From: Stagonosporopsis chrysanthemi
Lineage: Eukaryota > Ascomycota > Dothideomycetes > Pleosporales > Didymellaceae
DNA length: 64,000 bases
NCBI GenBank assembly: GCA_022560025.1
Contig: JAFISE010000045.1
Coordinates: forward strand, 62,001-126,000
Direction of reading: 5' to 3'
Under the pieces are notes generated by a model. That model was not told the DNA's origin, did no database searches, and worked only from the letters and a program-made list of their open reading frames with translations. Positions within the stretch are counted from its first letter, which is position 1. Every line of letters starts with the position of its first letter. The position numbers and the translations under genes were made by a program. Below, piece after piece: positions 21,519 to 33,017 of the stretch.

Positions 21519-23179
21519 TCAGTGCAGGCGTCCAGAATACAGATCGATAGTCTTTGCGCGGGCAAACTACGACTTGTTAGTGTGACAGTTTTCTTCAATA
21601 CTTCGATGGACTTACTTTTGTTCTCTTTACCACCTTCCAGATGATGATCGGCACAACGAAGATGGGAATGCCGACATAAGAAGCGATGAAATCAGCTGCA
21701 CTCCAGTTCCCTGACAGGAACACAGGAAAGCCCTGGACGAAAACGATTATTGTTGCGCCCACGAAGCCATACCATGCGGTGAAAGGCTGGAAAGGACTCT
21801 TCCATGGCAAGGTCTCTCGGCTGACCCTCTGGGCTTTCATTGCAGCATGGAAGCGGATGTAACAGAGGCACAAAGTTGCCCATGCGATCAAACCAGCTAC
21901 AGTGCTCAGACTCATCAACCAGCTGAAAGCCTGCGACGCGCCGCCGGTGCCAAGACTCAGATAAGCAAGAGGACCGAAAAGCCAGGAAGTGATGACTGCA
22001 ACGTAGGGAACGCCGTTCTTCCAGGTACGACCAAAGAATTGCGGCAACTGTCGGTCTGTGGTCATGGCTACAATCATGCGAGATCCAACCCAGCAATACG
22101 AGTTTCCAGCGGACCAGGCAGAGATGAGGATACAGGCATTAACAATTGAAGGCAGGGCACCAATTCCGGCTTCCTTAATGGCGATAACCCAAGGGGATGA
22201 ATTGGCGTTACCAGTGCCTGAGACCAGGTTGGAGTTTGTGGGATCAACAATCAACCCGATGAGCAAGGCACCCAGAATGTAGAAGATTGCGATGCGGTAT
22301 GTGACGTTCGTAGCAGACCTAGGAATGGCCTTGTGTGGGTTCATGCTTTCGGCCGCCGTAATGACCACAACCTCAACGCCGATGAAGGAAAACGAAGCGT
22401 TGACGAACGCAGCCAGGAAGCCTAAGAAGTGGCCTGTAGACCCAGTTATTCCATTGTAGTCAACCCATGCGCCAGGAGAGTTCCAATAGCGGAATCCAAT
22501 CGTTTCTTTGTTTGGCCCACCGCCAGATGTGATGACAACGGAGACGAGGATAAGGCCGAGAAAACAAGCAACCTTGATGGAGCCAGCTATCACCTCAGAC
22601 TCACCGAACCAACGCACGCTCATCAGATTGATCGCCAAGATCAAGACGAGAGAAATGGTAATGACAACGGCAGGGGTCAAATCAGTCCAGTATCCGACAA
22701 GGATGGCTGACGCTGAAGCCTCTGCTGCGATGGAAATGGTGTAACAATATCCGTAACTGATAGCCAGAGAGAAACCAACAGCCGGGTCAATGAAGCGAGT
22801 CGCGAAATGGGGGAATGAGCCAGCTGTAGGGATCTGATCACGTATGAGAGACGCCGGCAAATGATCTTGGAGTTGTACTCACCACAGTAGCCAGCTCAGC
22901 AACGCTCTGCATGACGCACCACAGGACACTGCCGACAACTATGTACGCAAGCAAGAGGCCTGCCGGTCCGGCATTTGCGTAGGCAGAGCCTGTTCCAATG
23001 AAAAGTCCTGTACCGATTCCAGAACAGAAACCAATCATAGTAACATGGTAGTCTTGCAATCGGCGCTGGGTTGCACCGTGACCACCAACATTCAGAACGG
23101 GCTCGAGGATTGGCTTGTTGTCGGACGCATCTTCGTCGGAACGGGCCGCATGTTCGATGTCTTGGTTGACCTTCGACAT
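21519..23179 (-). CDS. Amino-acid permease (YAT/APC family)
   Basis: There are three exons: 23179-22883, 22833-21616 and 21566-21519. Both introns have strong GTGAGT/GTAAGT donors, and the last has a CACTAACA branch point. The product is 520 aa with about 12 hydrophobic segments. Seen: a hydrophilic N-terminus; the first helix with GFCSGIGTGLFIGTGSAYA; AELATV joined across intron 1 to IPTAGSFPHFATRF; GVEVVVITAAESMNPHKAIP in the middle; and a short tail, TKFARAKTIDLYSGRLH, supplied by the 48-nt last exon. Family role: plasma-membrane proton-coupled uptake of amino acids or related amines; the substrate cannot be read from the sequence. An in-frame GTG lies upstream, but the first ATG is at 23179. 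Without the last intron the protein would end at VSPSKY. Confidence 0.93.
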
Positions 23180-23983
23180 CTTGTTCCCGCGGAAGGTGAC
23201 GGTAAACGTGGGGAAGTGGAGGCTCTGGGGAGTGTAGCTGCTTGAGACCAGTACCACAGTAACACAAAGGGCTTTTTATTCGAATTCGACGCGTAAAGTT
23301 CCGTGGATCGGAGAAGTTTCTTCCTCACCAACAAGAGCACGTCATTTCCAGAACGTGAGCCTGGACCAACAAGCGGATTTCTTAATACGCGTTCGTTCAA
23401 GCTTTGCAAATCTCGTACATCCTGAGCAACCGCGGAAAGGCGTGAATCGTCACTGCACTATCCAGAGGCGCTCTTGGCACACCAACTTTCCATCTGTATC
23501 GCGATGGTGACAGACGGGCTAAGTTTGCGAATAATGCAAGAGCTGGTGTTAGTGGTTGGTGGTACTATTTCGGCGATACTGAATTTCTCGGAGGGCAACA
23601 ACGCAGATTTTTCTTTGGTTCGGCTGCCTTTCGCGCTAGCTCATCATGCAAAGTTGGAGCACCCGCTAGTTTCCGTTGCAGTGGTGAGGTACAATATATG
23701 TAGACGGACCTTCAGCCCTGTACAACCGAAAAATGGCTCAGCCGTGCCTCCGATGTATCAGCCTCATCGTGGACGTACATGTTTGGAATCGACCCTCTCG
23801 TGTCTATCAAGAGCTCGTCAAAAGACAGAGAACCGCGAGAGCAGTTCCTGTTATCTACTCTCGTGTGAGTTCCTTCGGGGTCTTTTAGCGACCTATTTCT
23901 CGGCTGCTGCATGGAACGCTCGTGTAGTGACGAGTCGGCCAGTTTGGTCGTGCATGCCAACCTCCTAGTACCCATCTCTATCA
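23180..23983 (-). promoter_or_regulatory. Upstream region of the permease gene
   Basis: About 0.8 kb of presumed promoter next to decayed sequence. No gene is supported. Confidence 0.4.
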
Positions 23984-25110
23984 CTCTACGTTGCAGCCGC
24001 CGCTAGTGCGACAATTGGGCGTCGTTGGTCTTCAAATGCATCTGTGTCAGTGTGCAATCTGTGTGTTGCTTCGTGACAGTCGACTGCTGATGTCATATAG
24101 TCCGTAAATACCATTCCTAGGCGCTGATATCCAGAGTTCATGCTGAGACAATCACGTACCTTTCGCCCATCATGGGCTGAGGCAACTTCGTAGCTGAACT
24201 CCTTGACAAAAAGAGAGTTGGTTTTTCGGATGATGAGGTCGTTGTCGACGACGAGGATTAGCGCCTTGGCAATCTGCACTGATGATGCTTCTGAGTGTGA
24301 ATACAACGACTTTACAGCTTAACCTGCTGGATGATTCATGCCTACGCCTTACGCAGGTATTATTGTGTCGTGGCCTTAGAATGCTGAAGTGTGACTATAA
24401 AGATTTGCATCTCATCGACGCTCGAGCGGCGATCCGACACTACCATGGGGCTCCGAGTACTCTTATCAATTTTTTGAAGATCAAAGGGAATCGTGCAAAC
24501 AGCAATAGTCCTTGCTCCAGGTGTGGACAGTAAAGGGATATTGCCATCCATCAATCTGACCGGGACACGGCAGATTGTGAGCTCTGATCTAGTGCCGCCA
24601 TAGATTTTAGCCATGGATGCATGAGCTTGGCAGAATAGACCAACCACTTTCTCTGCTGCTGCTTTGCGTTAATCCTACGTCCGGCACAACAAACTTCAGC
24701 TCAGTTGGAAGTTTAGGGTCTTGATAGATGCAAAGCTGACCCAGCTTCAGATATGTGTTCTGACCGGTAACGATACCATCTACAAATGCGAGCGCGCCGT
24801 GATGTTCTATGGAGAGCTTTGCAGCAACTCTAAGATGCTCTCGTTGGTGACGATAATGGTACCAGAGGCGTCGAGCATTAAGGCCGGTTTGATATGGATT
24901 TTAGAAGTACTTCTACGTTTTCTTGATGCTCGGACATTATGTTGCTTGAAGAAAGCGTACAGAGTTGGCGATCAATCAAGGGTGATTTCGATAGAAGTGG
25001 ACGTAAGCGCAATTCTACGAATGTAGCGGACGGGCATGCACGCCACAAATTGTACGAGATGCGTTCAAAGCCCAATCTAACTGCAAGGAGAAGTCTTCCT
25101 TCGATCAAAC
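23984..25110 (-). pseudogene. Decayed hybrid histidine kinase (C-terminal half)
   Basis: Read on the minus strand. At about 24660-24490, AEKVVGLFCQAHASMAKIYG leads into GGTRSELTICRVPVRLMDG and TIAVCTIPFDLQK. This matches the HATPase G2 region of sensor kinases, but the usual GTGLGL is GTRSEL. Just upstream, ELKFVVPDVGLTQ is in another frame, so a frameshift separates it from the G2 block. Downstream (24306-23986), ALILVVDNDLIIRKTNSLFV and MVFTDYMTSAVDCHEATHRL resemble a receiver domain, with both Asp positions retained, ending in a premature stop after PIVALAAAAT. Stops and frameshifts through the rest rule out a single product. No intact HisKA box was found. Read as a relic. Confidence 0.65.
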
Positions 25111-27024
25111 GTAGGTTTTGTTTGGTAAGGAATAAGAGACGGCGAAGACGTTGCCAATTCGGAGCTAGGGTTCGCGGACTGGGAACTCAGACCAAAAGAA
25201 ATTTCGGACTGTGTATATCCAGAAAACCGGTCCTTAGTATCCAGATGATGGTACAAGCAGATTTTGGTGGTTTGCGGTCGCCAAGTTTGTTGAGGTCCTC
25301 CTTGTTCTCAAGATTGAATGGCCCTTCGGGGCTTCTCTCTTCTAATCGCTTTCACCTTACCAACTTTGGGATCAGGCATGCTGCTGCGCCATCCTACAGG
25401 GCAGCATTCTTTGGTGGGCTTAGTGGATCATGAGCTCTCGTCTTCCCAACCATGTATGTATCTTTCGCAAATCGAGCGCAACAACTTCCGCCGAAACTAG
25501 GCTCGTTTTTCTTACCTTCCTGGTAGTGAGATCCCAGAGATTCTGCGAAACGATGCGTAGATCCTCGAGATGGAATCGAGGAGGTGTTCGCCTGAATACG
25601 CCTTTCGAGTCTTTCTCATGTCACCTTCTGAATTGGTGATAGCGTGATTACCTGGCTAACCACGAATGGGAAGGTGTAGACCGCTCGTACTTCCACAAGA
25701 CATGCTATAACAAACAAGCCTAAACCGAGGCACCTTCGAAGCTTAAATGCGATACTAAAGGAGAAATCTTTTTGCAAGAGACAAGATGAAGCTGGTTCAT
25801 CAGTGGGCTATTTGGGGGACGTCATCATTCTTAGTCGAGGTTTGGTTCTTACCGTCTGTCAAAGTGGAAACCAAGTCATCGTGACTATTGTCTCTTCCAT
25901 CTACGTCTAGTTACGGTACGTCGTTTGCTTGAAATGCAGCAGTGTGGCTGTGCGCGCCCATACAAGAGAATTGGAGAGGTCTCTCGGACACGAGTTTAGA
26001 CCTACGACAATGTTGTCAATCTCATACAGTACTTGAATGCACATCGTTTCAGCAAACCCTAGGTTTCCTGTTCCTCGAATGTTACAGGAGTTTGAGAGAG
26101 GCTGTGACTTGAGTAAATACGGAAGCTGAGCGCAGCGTCACCAATGCTGTTGCAGAACTTGAACTCTTGCGCATTGTCGATTGTACTTCCCATGTTTTTC
26201 CGAGGTCTCGACCGGCAAAAGCCAAAACAGATACGTGGAGCTAATCGAGAGGTGTGCCGGTATGCTTGAATTGACGTTAGGATTCTTGTGACAAGACCAG
26301 CCGCACATGTCGTGTTCGGATCTTTGACCCACGAGCGAAGAAACCAGAGAAGTTCTCACAGACGATCTGGTGCTTCTGCCACTCATGCTTTTCTGCGCAA
26401 GTTTGAACTGGAACGCCTACTGCAGCTCCTGGACTTAGTTATAGGTCATGCAAGGCTCATTAGAAAGCCCATGCAGCAAGCGGGAGACACGGCTCCAGAT
26501 CAGCTCAAGGCTCAAGTGCGTGAACGGTTGCAGGAAGATTCTCGCGTTGCGGTAAATGTCAAGGTAGTCGTCTGAGGGCAGCTGATCGGCTTGCGTCACC
26601 CAGGTACGACAATGTAGTGCATTGTAAGTACCGGTCAGGGCCGCGCGATTTACAGTTGCAGGCCTGCCTGCGCTGTGTATCAAAGTAGATTGCGTGTCTG
26701 CTTTTTGTAGTGTGGACGATGCACATGGAGAGCTCTGGATTGAGGTGGGTCGGTGATGACTAAGCCACGGCTTCGTCCTAGTTTCGTGTTGCGCGAGTGC
26801 GGTAGACTGACCCATGGCAACGATAGATGCAAAAGTGTTAAACCTTCGATCATGTCGTCAATCCGCAGGCAGTAGGTGAAATTCGATACATTGACTTACA
26901 AACATAGGTGAGACCCTCGAACCACGGCTCCGTCCCCGAACCTAGAACACTTCGCCATCGATTCCGTCCACCTACTCGAAAGGCCCCTCCGTGTGCCGGC
27001 CCCCACTATCTAAGGTGTACACCT
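25111..27024. other. Gene-free stretch upstream of the kinase relic
   Basis: AT-richer than the flanks and full of stops in all frames. A 127-codon minus-strand frame at 26435-26815 may be part of the decayed kinase's N-terminal region, but I see no domain in it. No other gene is supported. Confidence 0.4.
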
Positions 27025-27779
27025 CTACTTCGTGGATGGGTTGGGGCTGATCTTGCCATCGGGAAACTTGCGGAAGAGATCGGCGATATGGTCGAAGATG
27101 GCGACTGGCAACCCACTTGGGCCCTCGATGTAGGGATTCTCGCCGACGGCTGGATGTGATCGTGACGGAACAAACGCCTTCGTCCTGGAGAACGTTTTGG
27201 CCAACCTTTCAGAACTTCCGCGGTTCTGGTCTGAGGATAATGCCTTCTCCAATGTCGGCAGATCGCTGGATTCCTCCTCAGCTATGTGCTCCTCAAGATG
27301 TTTGTAGATCTTCTTAAGTTGGGGCACGTATTCAACATCCTGTGCCGCCATGTTCTGGAAGGTCTTAAGAAGCTCCTTGAGCTACTACGGATTAAAAAAT
27401 AGAAGGGCAGCTGCAACATCTGTTCAGGACTTACTTTGTGATGCTGCTTACGGTCCTTCTCGGCATGGTCCTTGCCTTCCTCGCCAGCGTACTTTTCCAT
27501 CGCAGGATATACAATCAGTTCCTCGGCAACTGAATGGCGGGCAGGCTCCCAGATGAACTGATTGCCGTAGCGCTCCTGGTGTTCGACATCCTTGGAATCG
27601 ACAACTTCTCTGTAGTACTTCTCCAAGCTACGATGATCGCTGGTAATAGCTTCGGTCAGTGCTGGTGCACGCAGGATTCGAGACGTCGCGAACGCCCTGC
27701 TCGTGATTGAGGCTCTGGCTGTCTGCGGCCACAACATAGCTCTAGCTTTAGGTAAGGCACGAACAGCTGTATAGCACAT
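27025..27779 (-). CDS. Hemerythrin-like (HHE) metal-binding protein, probably mitochondrial
   Basis: There are two exons, 27779-27435 and 27381-27025. The donor is GTAAGT. The acceptor is the second TAG of TAGTAG; using the first would place a stop in frame. The product is 233 aa. Residues 1-40 are Arg/Ala/Ser-rich without acids and include RAFATSR, like a mitochondrial presequence. The HHE domain follows: ITSDHRSLEKYYREV, EPARHSVAEELIVYPAMEKY, KDRKQHHKLKELLKTFQ and LKKIYKHLEEHIAEEE, supplying the His and Glu ligands for a di-iron centre. Related fungal proteins are little studied; proposed roles are binding O2, NO or peroxide, or iron handling. It is divergent to a catalase gene with a shared 735-bp promoter. 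In-frame codons upstream of 27779 lack an ATG. Confidence 0.87.
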
Positions 27780-28514
27780 GATGGAGTATTGATTGAAGGA
27801 GTTTCTTTGACAAGGGTTGCTGTTTTCCTTCTTTTTTGCTTCGTTAGTCTCGGTTTTGTTATCCTTAGGCAGCGGTACGTCACAGTCTTGCAAGACCCGC
27901 GACGCTGGCTCAGCACAGCCTAGGCATCTCTCCAAACGACATACATCGCAGACAATGCGTTAATTCCGCTCTTCAAGCTTTAATTGCTGACATTGCTTGT
28001 GTTCTCATTGGTCGGTACGTCGTACTTTGCACCGTGCATATTGTGACGTTCAAGTATAGGGAAGTCCGCGCAAGTTCGCCAATTGGCCGGACGTCATCTT
28101 GACAATTCATCGACAAATTGCCCATGAGCAAAATCCCATCCCTCGGCGCGCATCCGCGGGCTGTTTGTACCGGACCAATAGACAGTGGTTGACCTGGGGT
28201 AGCACGAGGATCGAAAGCTCGTCTATTGTCACATCCCCCGAAATGGACATCCAGCAGTGAGCTGCATGAAACGTTGACAATTCACCTTTAGGCTGATCAC
28301 ACGCTAGCTCATAGCTGTATCACGCATGCCACGCGAAGAAGGTGTTTCTCCTCAAATGCACGCGTCAATACTATGTCACTTTGAATAGCTGAGCTGCACG
28401 CATCCCAATCTGTACGCGACATGCTTCTTAGTCGACTTCTCAGGCCCTCCTTAAGCTGGATCGCGCCAGTCGATAGGAACATGCCACAATTTGTCCCACA
28501 GTCTCGAGGCAACC
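27780..28514. promoter_or_regulatory. Shared divergent promoter of the hemerythrin-like and catalase genes
   Basis: 735 bp. Three TGACGT half-sites of CREB/ATF type: 27877-27882 (reverse, TACGTCA context), 28044-28049 (forward) and 28091-28096 (reverse, GACGTCA context). Three CCAAT boxes: 28007-28011 (reverse), the palindrome CCAATTGG at 28079-28086, and 28175-28179. Regulation by an ATF-type bZIP factor is plausible; no binding data can be read from sequence. Confidence 0.6.
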
Positions 28515-30505
28515 ATGGCACCTTCAAGCACAAACGCAAACACCAACCACAATGATCCTCTACAACACCCACTCCAAGCTACAGCCATGGCTATTCAGGG
28601 CGCTGTTCAAGGTGAAGGCCGTGCTCCTCGTATGAGCCACATGGCTAGCTCTAACGAAGGTCCTGCGGATATCATTGCCAAGGTGTCTGGTGCTGTACAG
28701 GGAGGGAAGCGCGAAGACGATGGTCCTTACTTCACCAACAATGAGGGCATCCCTTGGCCTGATCCGTAAGTAACGCATGTAATGAAGTAGTTGTAATGAT
28801 CGACTGACTTTGGAACAGAGCACACAGTAAAACCATTGGTGGCATTCCAGTAGCAAGCGACGTGTTCTTGTTCCAAAAGCAGCAACACTTCAATCGATCC
28901 AAGCAGCTCGAGCGTATGGTGCACCCCTGTGGATCCGGTGCATTTGGATACTTTGAATGCACAAAGGATGTCACTTCTCTCACAGTCGGTTATGATGCGT
29001 CAAGCTTTACGAGCAATGCTGATGAGTATCCAGAAAGCCGATTTCCTGTCAAGTGTCGGTGAGAAGACTCCTATGTTCATGCGATTCTCCACCGTTACCC
29101 CCGGACGAGAATTTCCTGATATGGCACGCAATCCGCGCGGCGTAGCAATCAAGCTGTATACTGGAGAGGGCAATTACGATATTGTGGGCTTGAACTTTGT
29201 AGGTTCTGGGATCCCCAGTGAGGTCACGTGACTGACTCATCCAGCCCATTTTCTTCTGCCGAGACCCTATCCAGGGGCCCGATGTCATTAGATCACAATA
29301 TCGCAATCCCAAAAACTTTTTGTTCGACTACGATGGCATCTTCGACTTGCTCGCTTGCACCCCCGAGGGCAACCATGCCGGACTCATGTTTTTCAGTGAT
29401 CACGGAACGCCAAAAGGCTGGCGTTTCAACCACGGATATGGCTGCCATACCTTTAAATGGGTCAACGCTGAGGGCAAGTTCATCTACATCAAATATCACT
29501 TTATTGCCAAGCACGGCCAGAAGCAGTTTACACAGGAGCAAGCTACACAGATGTGTGGTGAGGATCCCGACTACTCCAAGCGAGATCTTTGGGAGACAAT
29601 TGAGAAGGGCGAAGAGATCGAATGGATTGCAAAGGTTCAAGTCATGCAGCCTGAAGATGCCGACCCAGACAAGCTTGGCTTTGACCCCTTCGATGTCACA
29701 AAGGTCTGGCCAAGGTCGCAATTCCCCATGCAAGAATTTGGTCGTCTTGTTCTGAACAAGAACCCAGAGAACTATCATCGCGATGTCGAGCAAGCTGCCT
29801 TCTCGCCAGGAAGTATGGTACCCGGTATCGAGGACTCACCTGATCCGCTTCTGCAGTTCCGCATGTTCTTCTACCGTGACGCTCAGTACCACCGTATCGG
29901 CGTGAACCTGCACCAGGTTCCTGTTAACTGCCCCTTTATGGCCAAGTCTTATGCAACACTCAACTTCGATGGAACAATGCGCGTCGATGCCAACCACGCT
30001 GGTAATAAGCAGTATGCGCCCAACAGTTTCGCACACAAATTCAGGCCAGACACCGCCGAGGCACCGGTCCAGGTATCGGACAATGTGATGAGCCGGAAGA
30101 GTCATTACTGGCACGAAGGCAAGAAGAACGACTACGCGCAGGCCACCGAGCTATGGTCGCGCGTCATGACAGAGGAGCAGAGGAAGAACACCATCAAGAA
30201 CACTGGCAACATGTTAAAGTTTGTGACATACCCGGTCATCCAGGTAAGCCCTTCCCGGAGTTCAGACCAACCATGGACAATGATCACTAACAATCATATA
30301 GAAAAAATACCTCGCTCAGGTGTACAACATCGCGCCCGACTATGCCCAGGGCATCTACGACTTCCTACCCAAGAAGGAGTTTGCCTTCTCCGAGGTGGAA
30401 GAGCTTGCTGTCGATGCACACTTGTGGTACAAGGAGAAGAAGTTCCGCCCCAGCAATGGTGAGAAGCTGGTTGGTTATACGCCGCCCATGCCTGTTTACA
30501 ACTAG
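28515..30505 (+). CDS. Monofunctional heme catalase
   Basis: There are five exons: 28515-28765, 28819-28984, 29034-29198, 29245-30243 and 30302-30505; 594 aa. Family landmarks: the distal His in ERMVHPCGSGAFGYFE; the junction TSLT-KADFLSSVGEKT; MFMRFSTVTPGREFPDMARN; the distal Asn in IVGLNF joined to PIFFCRDPIQGP; and the proximal heme Tyr in RMFFYRDAQYHRIGVNLHQV. The reaction is 2 H2O2 to 2 H2O + O2. There is no C-terminal SKL-type signal (it ends PMPVYN) and no signal peptide, so cytosol is most likely. Intron 2 has a weak donor, GTCGGT, but protein continuity requires it. The first about 90 residues, with two GAVQG segments, extend beyond the core fold. It is divergent to the hemerythrin-like gene. 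Confidence 0.95.
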
Positions 30506-33017
30506 ACTTGTGAAGTCTCTAAGCATACCTCACGAATTAGTAATTGCACTTGATAATCATAAGGCTTTGATTACTTGATTACTTGTTGCTTTTCCGCAGG
30601 CCTGTTCCATGCATACTGATAGTGCTGAATGTGACTCCAGTTTTGGATTATCGTAACACCACGAAGAAGCTCAATTCTTTTGAGCGATCGTTCTTAGGGG
30701 CAATAGACCACTACGTTTTACAATATTTACAACCAAGTCACTGCATCTATCTGCGTAGATTTTTAGTGCTTTCTATTAGCCATACCTCAGGATACTGAAG
30801 TTGGATTCTAATCATATTCTGCAGTGACTGTACCGTGCTTACGAGTTAGCCACGATAACATGAAAATCTGGAGGCCGAAATCTCTCGCCAACAGAAAGCG
30901 ATTTCATTTCAGGATCCCCACTGCTGATCTCGTTTGGCGAGCACCCAGATGGATCTGCAGCGGAGCATAGCCATGGCTGTTCAATTTCAATAAGGGGTCA
31001 TGGGGTCGATTGTACTAAGCCCCATAGTGAACGCTACAGATTTCAGGCACCACTTAAATCAGCACACAATTAGCTCAGCATGTGCCGATGCCATCAGGTA
31101 AAAGTTTCAGTTGTGAACACAGATGTGAAGCGTCTCACACAATCTCAACGGTAAAGACTTGTGATCCACGCTCGAAAGGCTCAATTACCAAAGTAGCACT
31201 TAACACAAACGGACATGCTCTACAAACCCCAGGTTCAAGAGGCTACTTCGTACATGCCCTCCGCGGAGCAGACTAGCTCAAGTTCCGCAGACGGCACTGC
31301 GAGTACAACCGCCTCCATCGCCACTCGACACACGTTCTGCACTCAAGTCAAACTATTCCCTCGTCGCTTTGCAAGCATGTCGCCGGCACAGCCTCAGGAG
31401 CACCTCCCCCAGCTCATGAGAGCGCAACTTCGGCACACGTGTTCACGCGGCCTGAAGCGCGTTATTGCGTCGCCACCGTCGTGTGAGTGGCACATCAATG
31501 ACGCGTACTGAACGTGCATCGCAATTGCTCAAGCTAGCAAGTCTCCGATTGCCGGAATCTCGAATTACCGGAATAGGAAGCTGTCTGGTATCGCAGTGTG
31601 CAAACTGGGGTGCCAGACTTCTGTCAGTTGGTGGCACTGCCTGCGGCCCATGCTGGACGCGCGCGAGAGGGGCCGCGTGCAGATTGGTTGGACTAGCAGG
31701 GCTGGTTGCATGTACATACATAATGACTGACCTGATGCACGACCTGATGTTGGGTCGTGCCTCCGTGCAAGCTTGGTACGAGGCGTCGACAATGAATGGA
31801 AACCTGCTGCTCGTGATGATTCCAATTACCCGGGGCGGTATCCACCAAGCAGCACGCTGCCTCGGTGACGACCTGCACGCAACTCATTGGAGCCATTGAA
31901 AAAGTGCCGCAAGCTTATGTCGCACAAGAACACCCGGACTTGCCTCGAACACTGGCGCTCTCCACCGCACCAAGCTCCAACACACGGATCTGATTGGCGC
32001 AGAAAGTCACCACGGGCTCGGCGCTACGATTGGTCGATGGCAAAGTAGGCCACGCTATGATTCAGGGAAACCTAGCTACCGTATCATCAATCCCTGCCTG
32101 CGTATTAAACAGTACACAAACGGTCGATCTTGCTAACGTCCCTGCGTGGCCTGCATGCTGTTTGCGTGCACTGTGCAGTATCGTCACTCGCTGGATCTGA
32201 TTTGCCACTCCCGGCCAACATCTCCGCATCTGCGCTAAGGCCACGCAAGGGCTGGGAGCGACTCTCGCCAATGTTGCCACTCCACGAACCATACACGGTA
32301 TTGACACACACCAGGGCAAGCGACTGCGCAGCAGATTGAGTTTGCCCAAGTGCGTGCAGAGCCAGTCGGGAGCGCTGGTACATAATTCCCAAAGATGCTG
32401 AATGTTCGCCCCCTCAAATGGTTCCAAACTTTGATGGAGACAGAGGTACATAGGTAGTTCCGTGGTGTGACGTTTTTTCTGCAGGACCTGCTGTAGCGAA
32501 TCAATTGCGAGTGTCGGTGTGGGGTCTGTTTGCGTAACTTCAGGCGTGAGCGAGGAGGTCGGTTCCCGAACCCGTGCAGATCTGATGATTTTTGTGGGTT
32601 GACGTGTTACATCATAATCATCTTACAGGCTACTCGGTAATTTGACTAAGTTTGCTGATGAGTTTGAGGCCTCACTACAGGACGTTGAAGGCAAGCTGTT
32701 CGAGAAAAGGACGCTTACCAATCTGCATACATGAGGACGTCAAGACGAATGCTGTATCGTGGAAGATGATAGTAATATCAAAGAGTAATCTCTCATATTT
32801 CGTATCTTTATCGTTGAGCCCATGGAAAAAAACTCCGTCTGCTACAATTGCTTTTGGATAGTCCAGCTTGAACTTCAGCACCGTGTGAAAAAGAAAACAG
32901 GAAAGGAGCAGAAGAGAAGACACAAACGATCGACCACAACGCGATCGGTGCCGGGGTATCATGAAGAGTTGCCTGCGAGAACGCCAAAGACCAAGTGCAT
33001 GCAGCCATGAGAGACAA
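30506..33017. other. 2.5-kb region without a recognisable gene
   Basis: This is the 3' region of catalase followed by sequence with only short, unconvincing frames; the longest is 144 codons at 31465-31899 (+), with no recognisable domain. One copy of a 30-bp dispersed repeat lies at 30661-30690. Decayed sequence or non-coding transcripts are possible. Confidence 0.45.
30661..30690 (+). repeat. Dispersed 30-bp repeat, copy A
   Basis: It begins ACGAAGAAGCTC and ends TTTTGAGCGATCG. It matches copy C (56095-56124, reverse strand) at 27 of 30 positions and copy B (55883-55912) at 26 of 30. Confidence 0.75.

Noticed and set aside
31465..31899. 144-codon frame in the gene-poor region
   Set aside because: No recognisable domain, no splice signals and composition unlike the real genes nearby.
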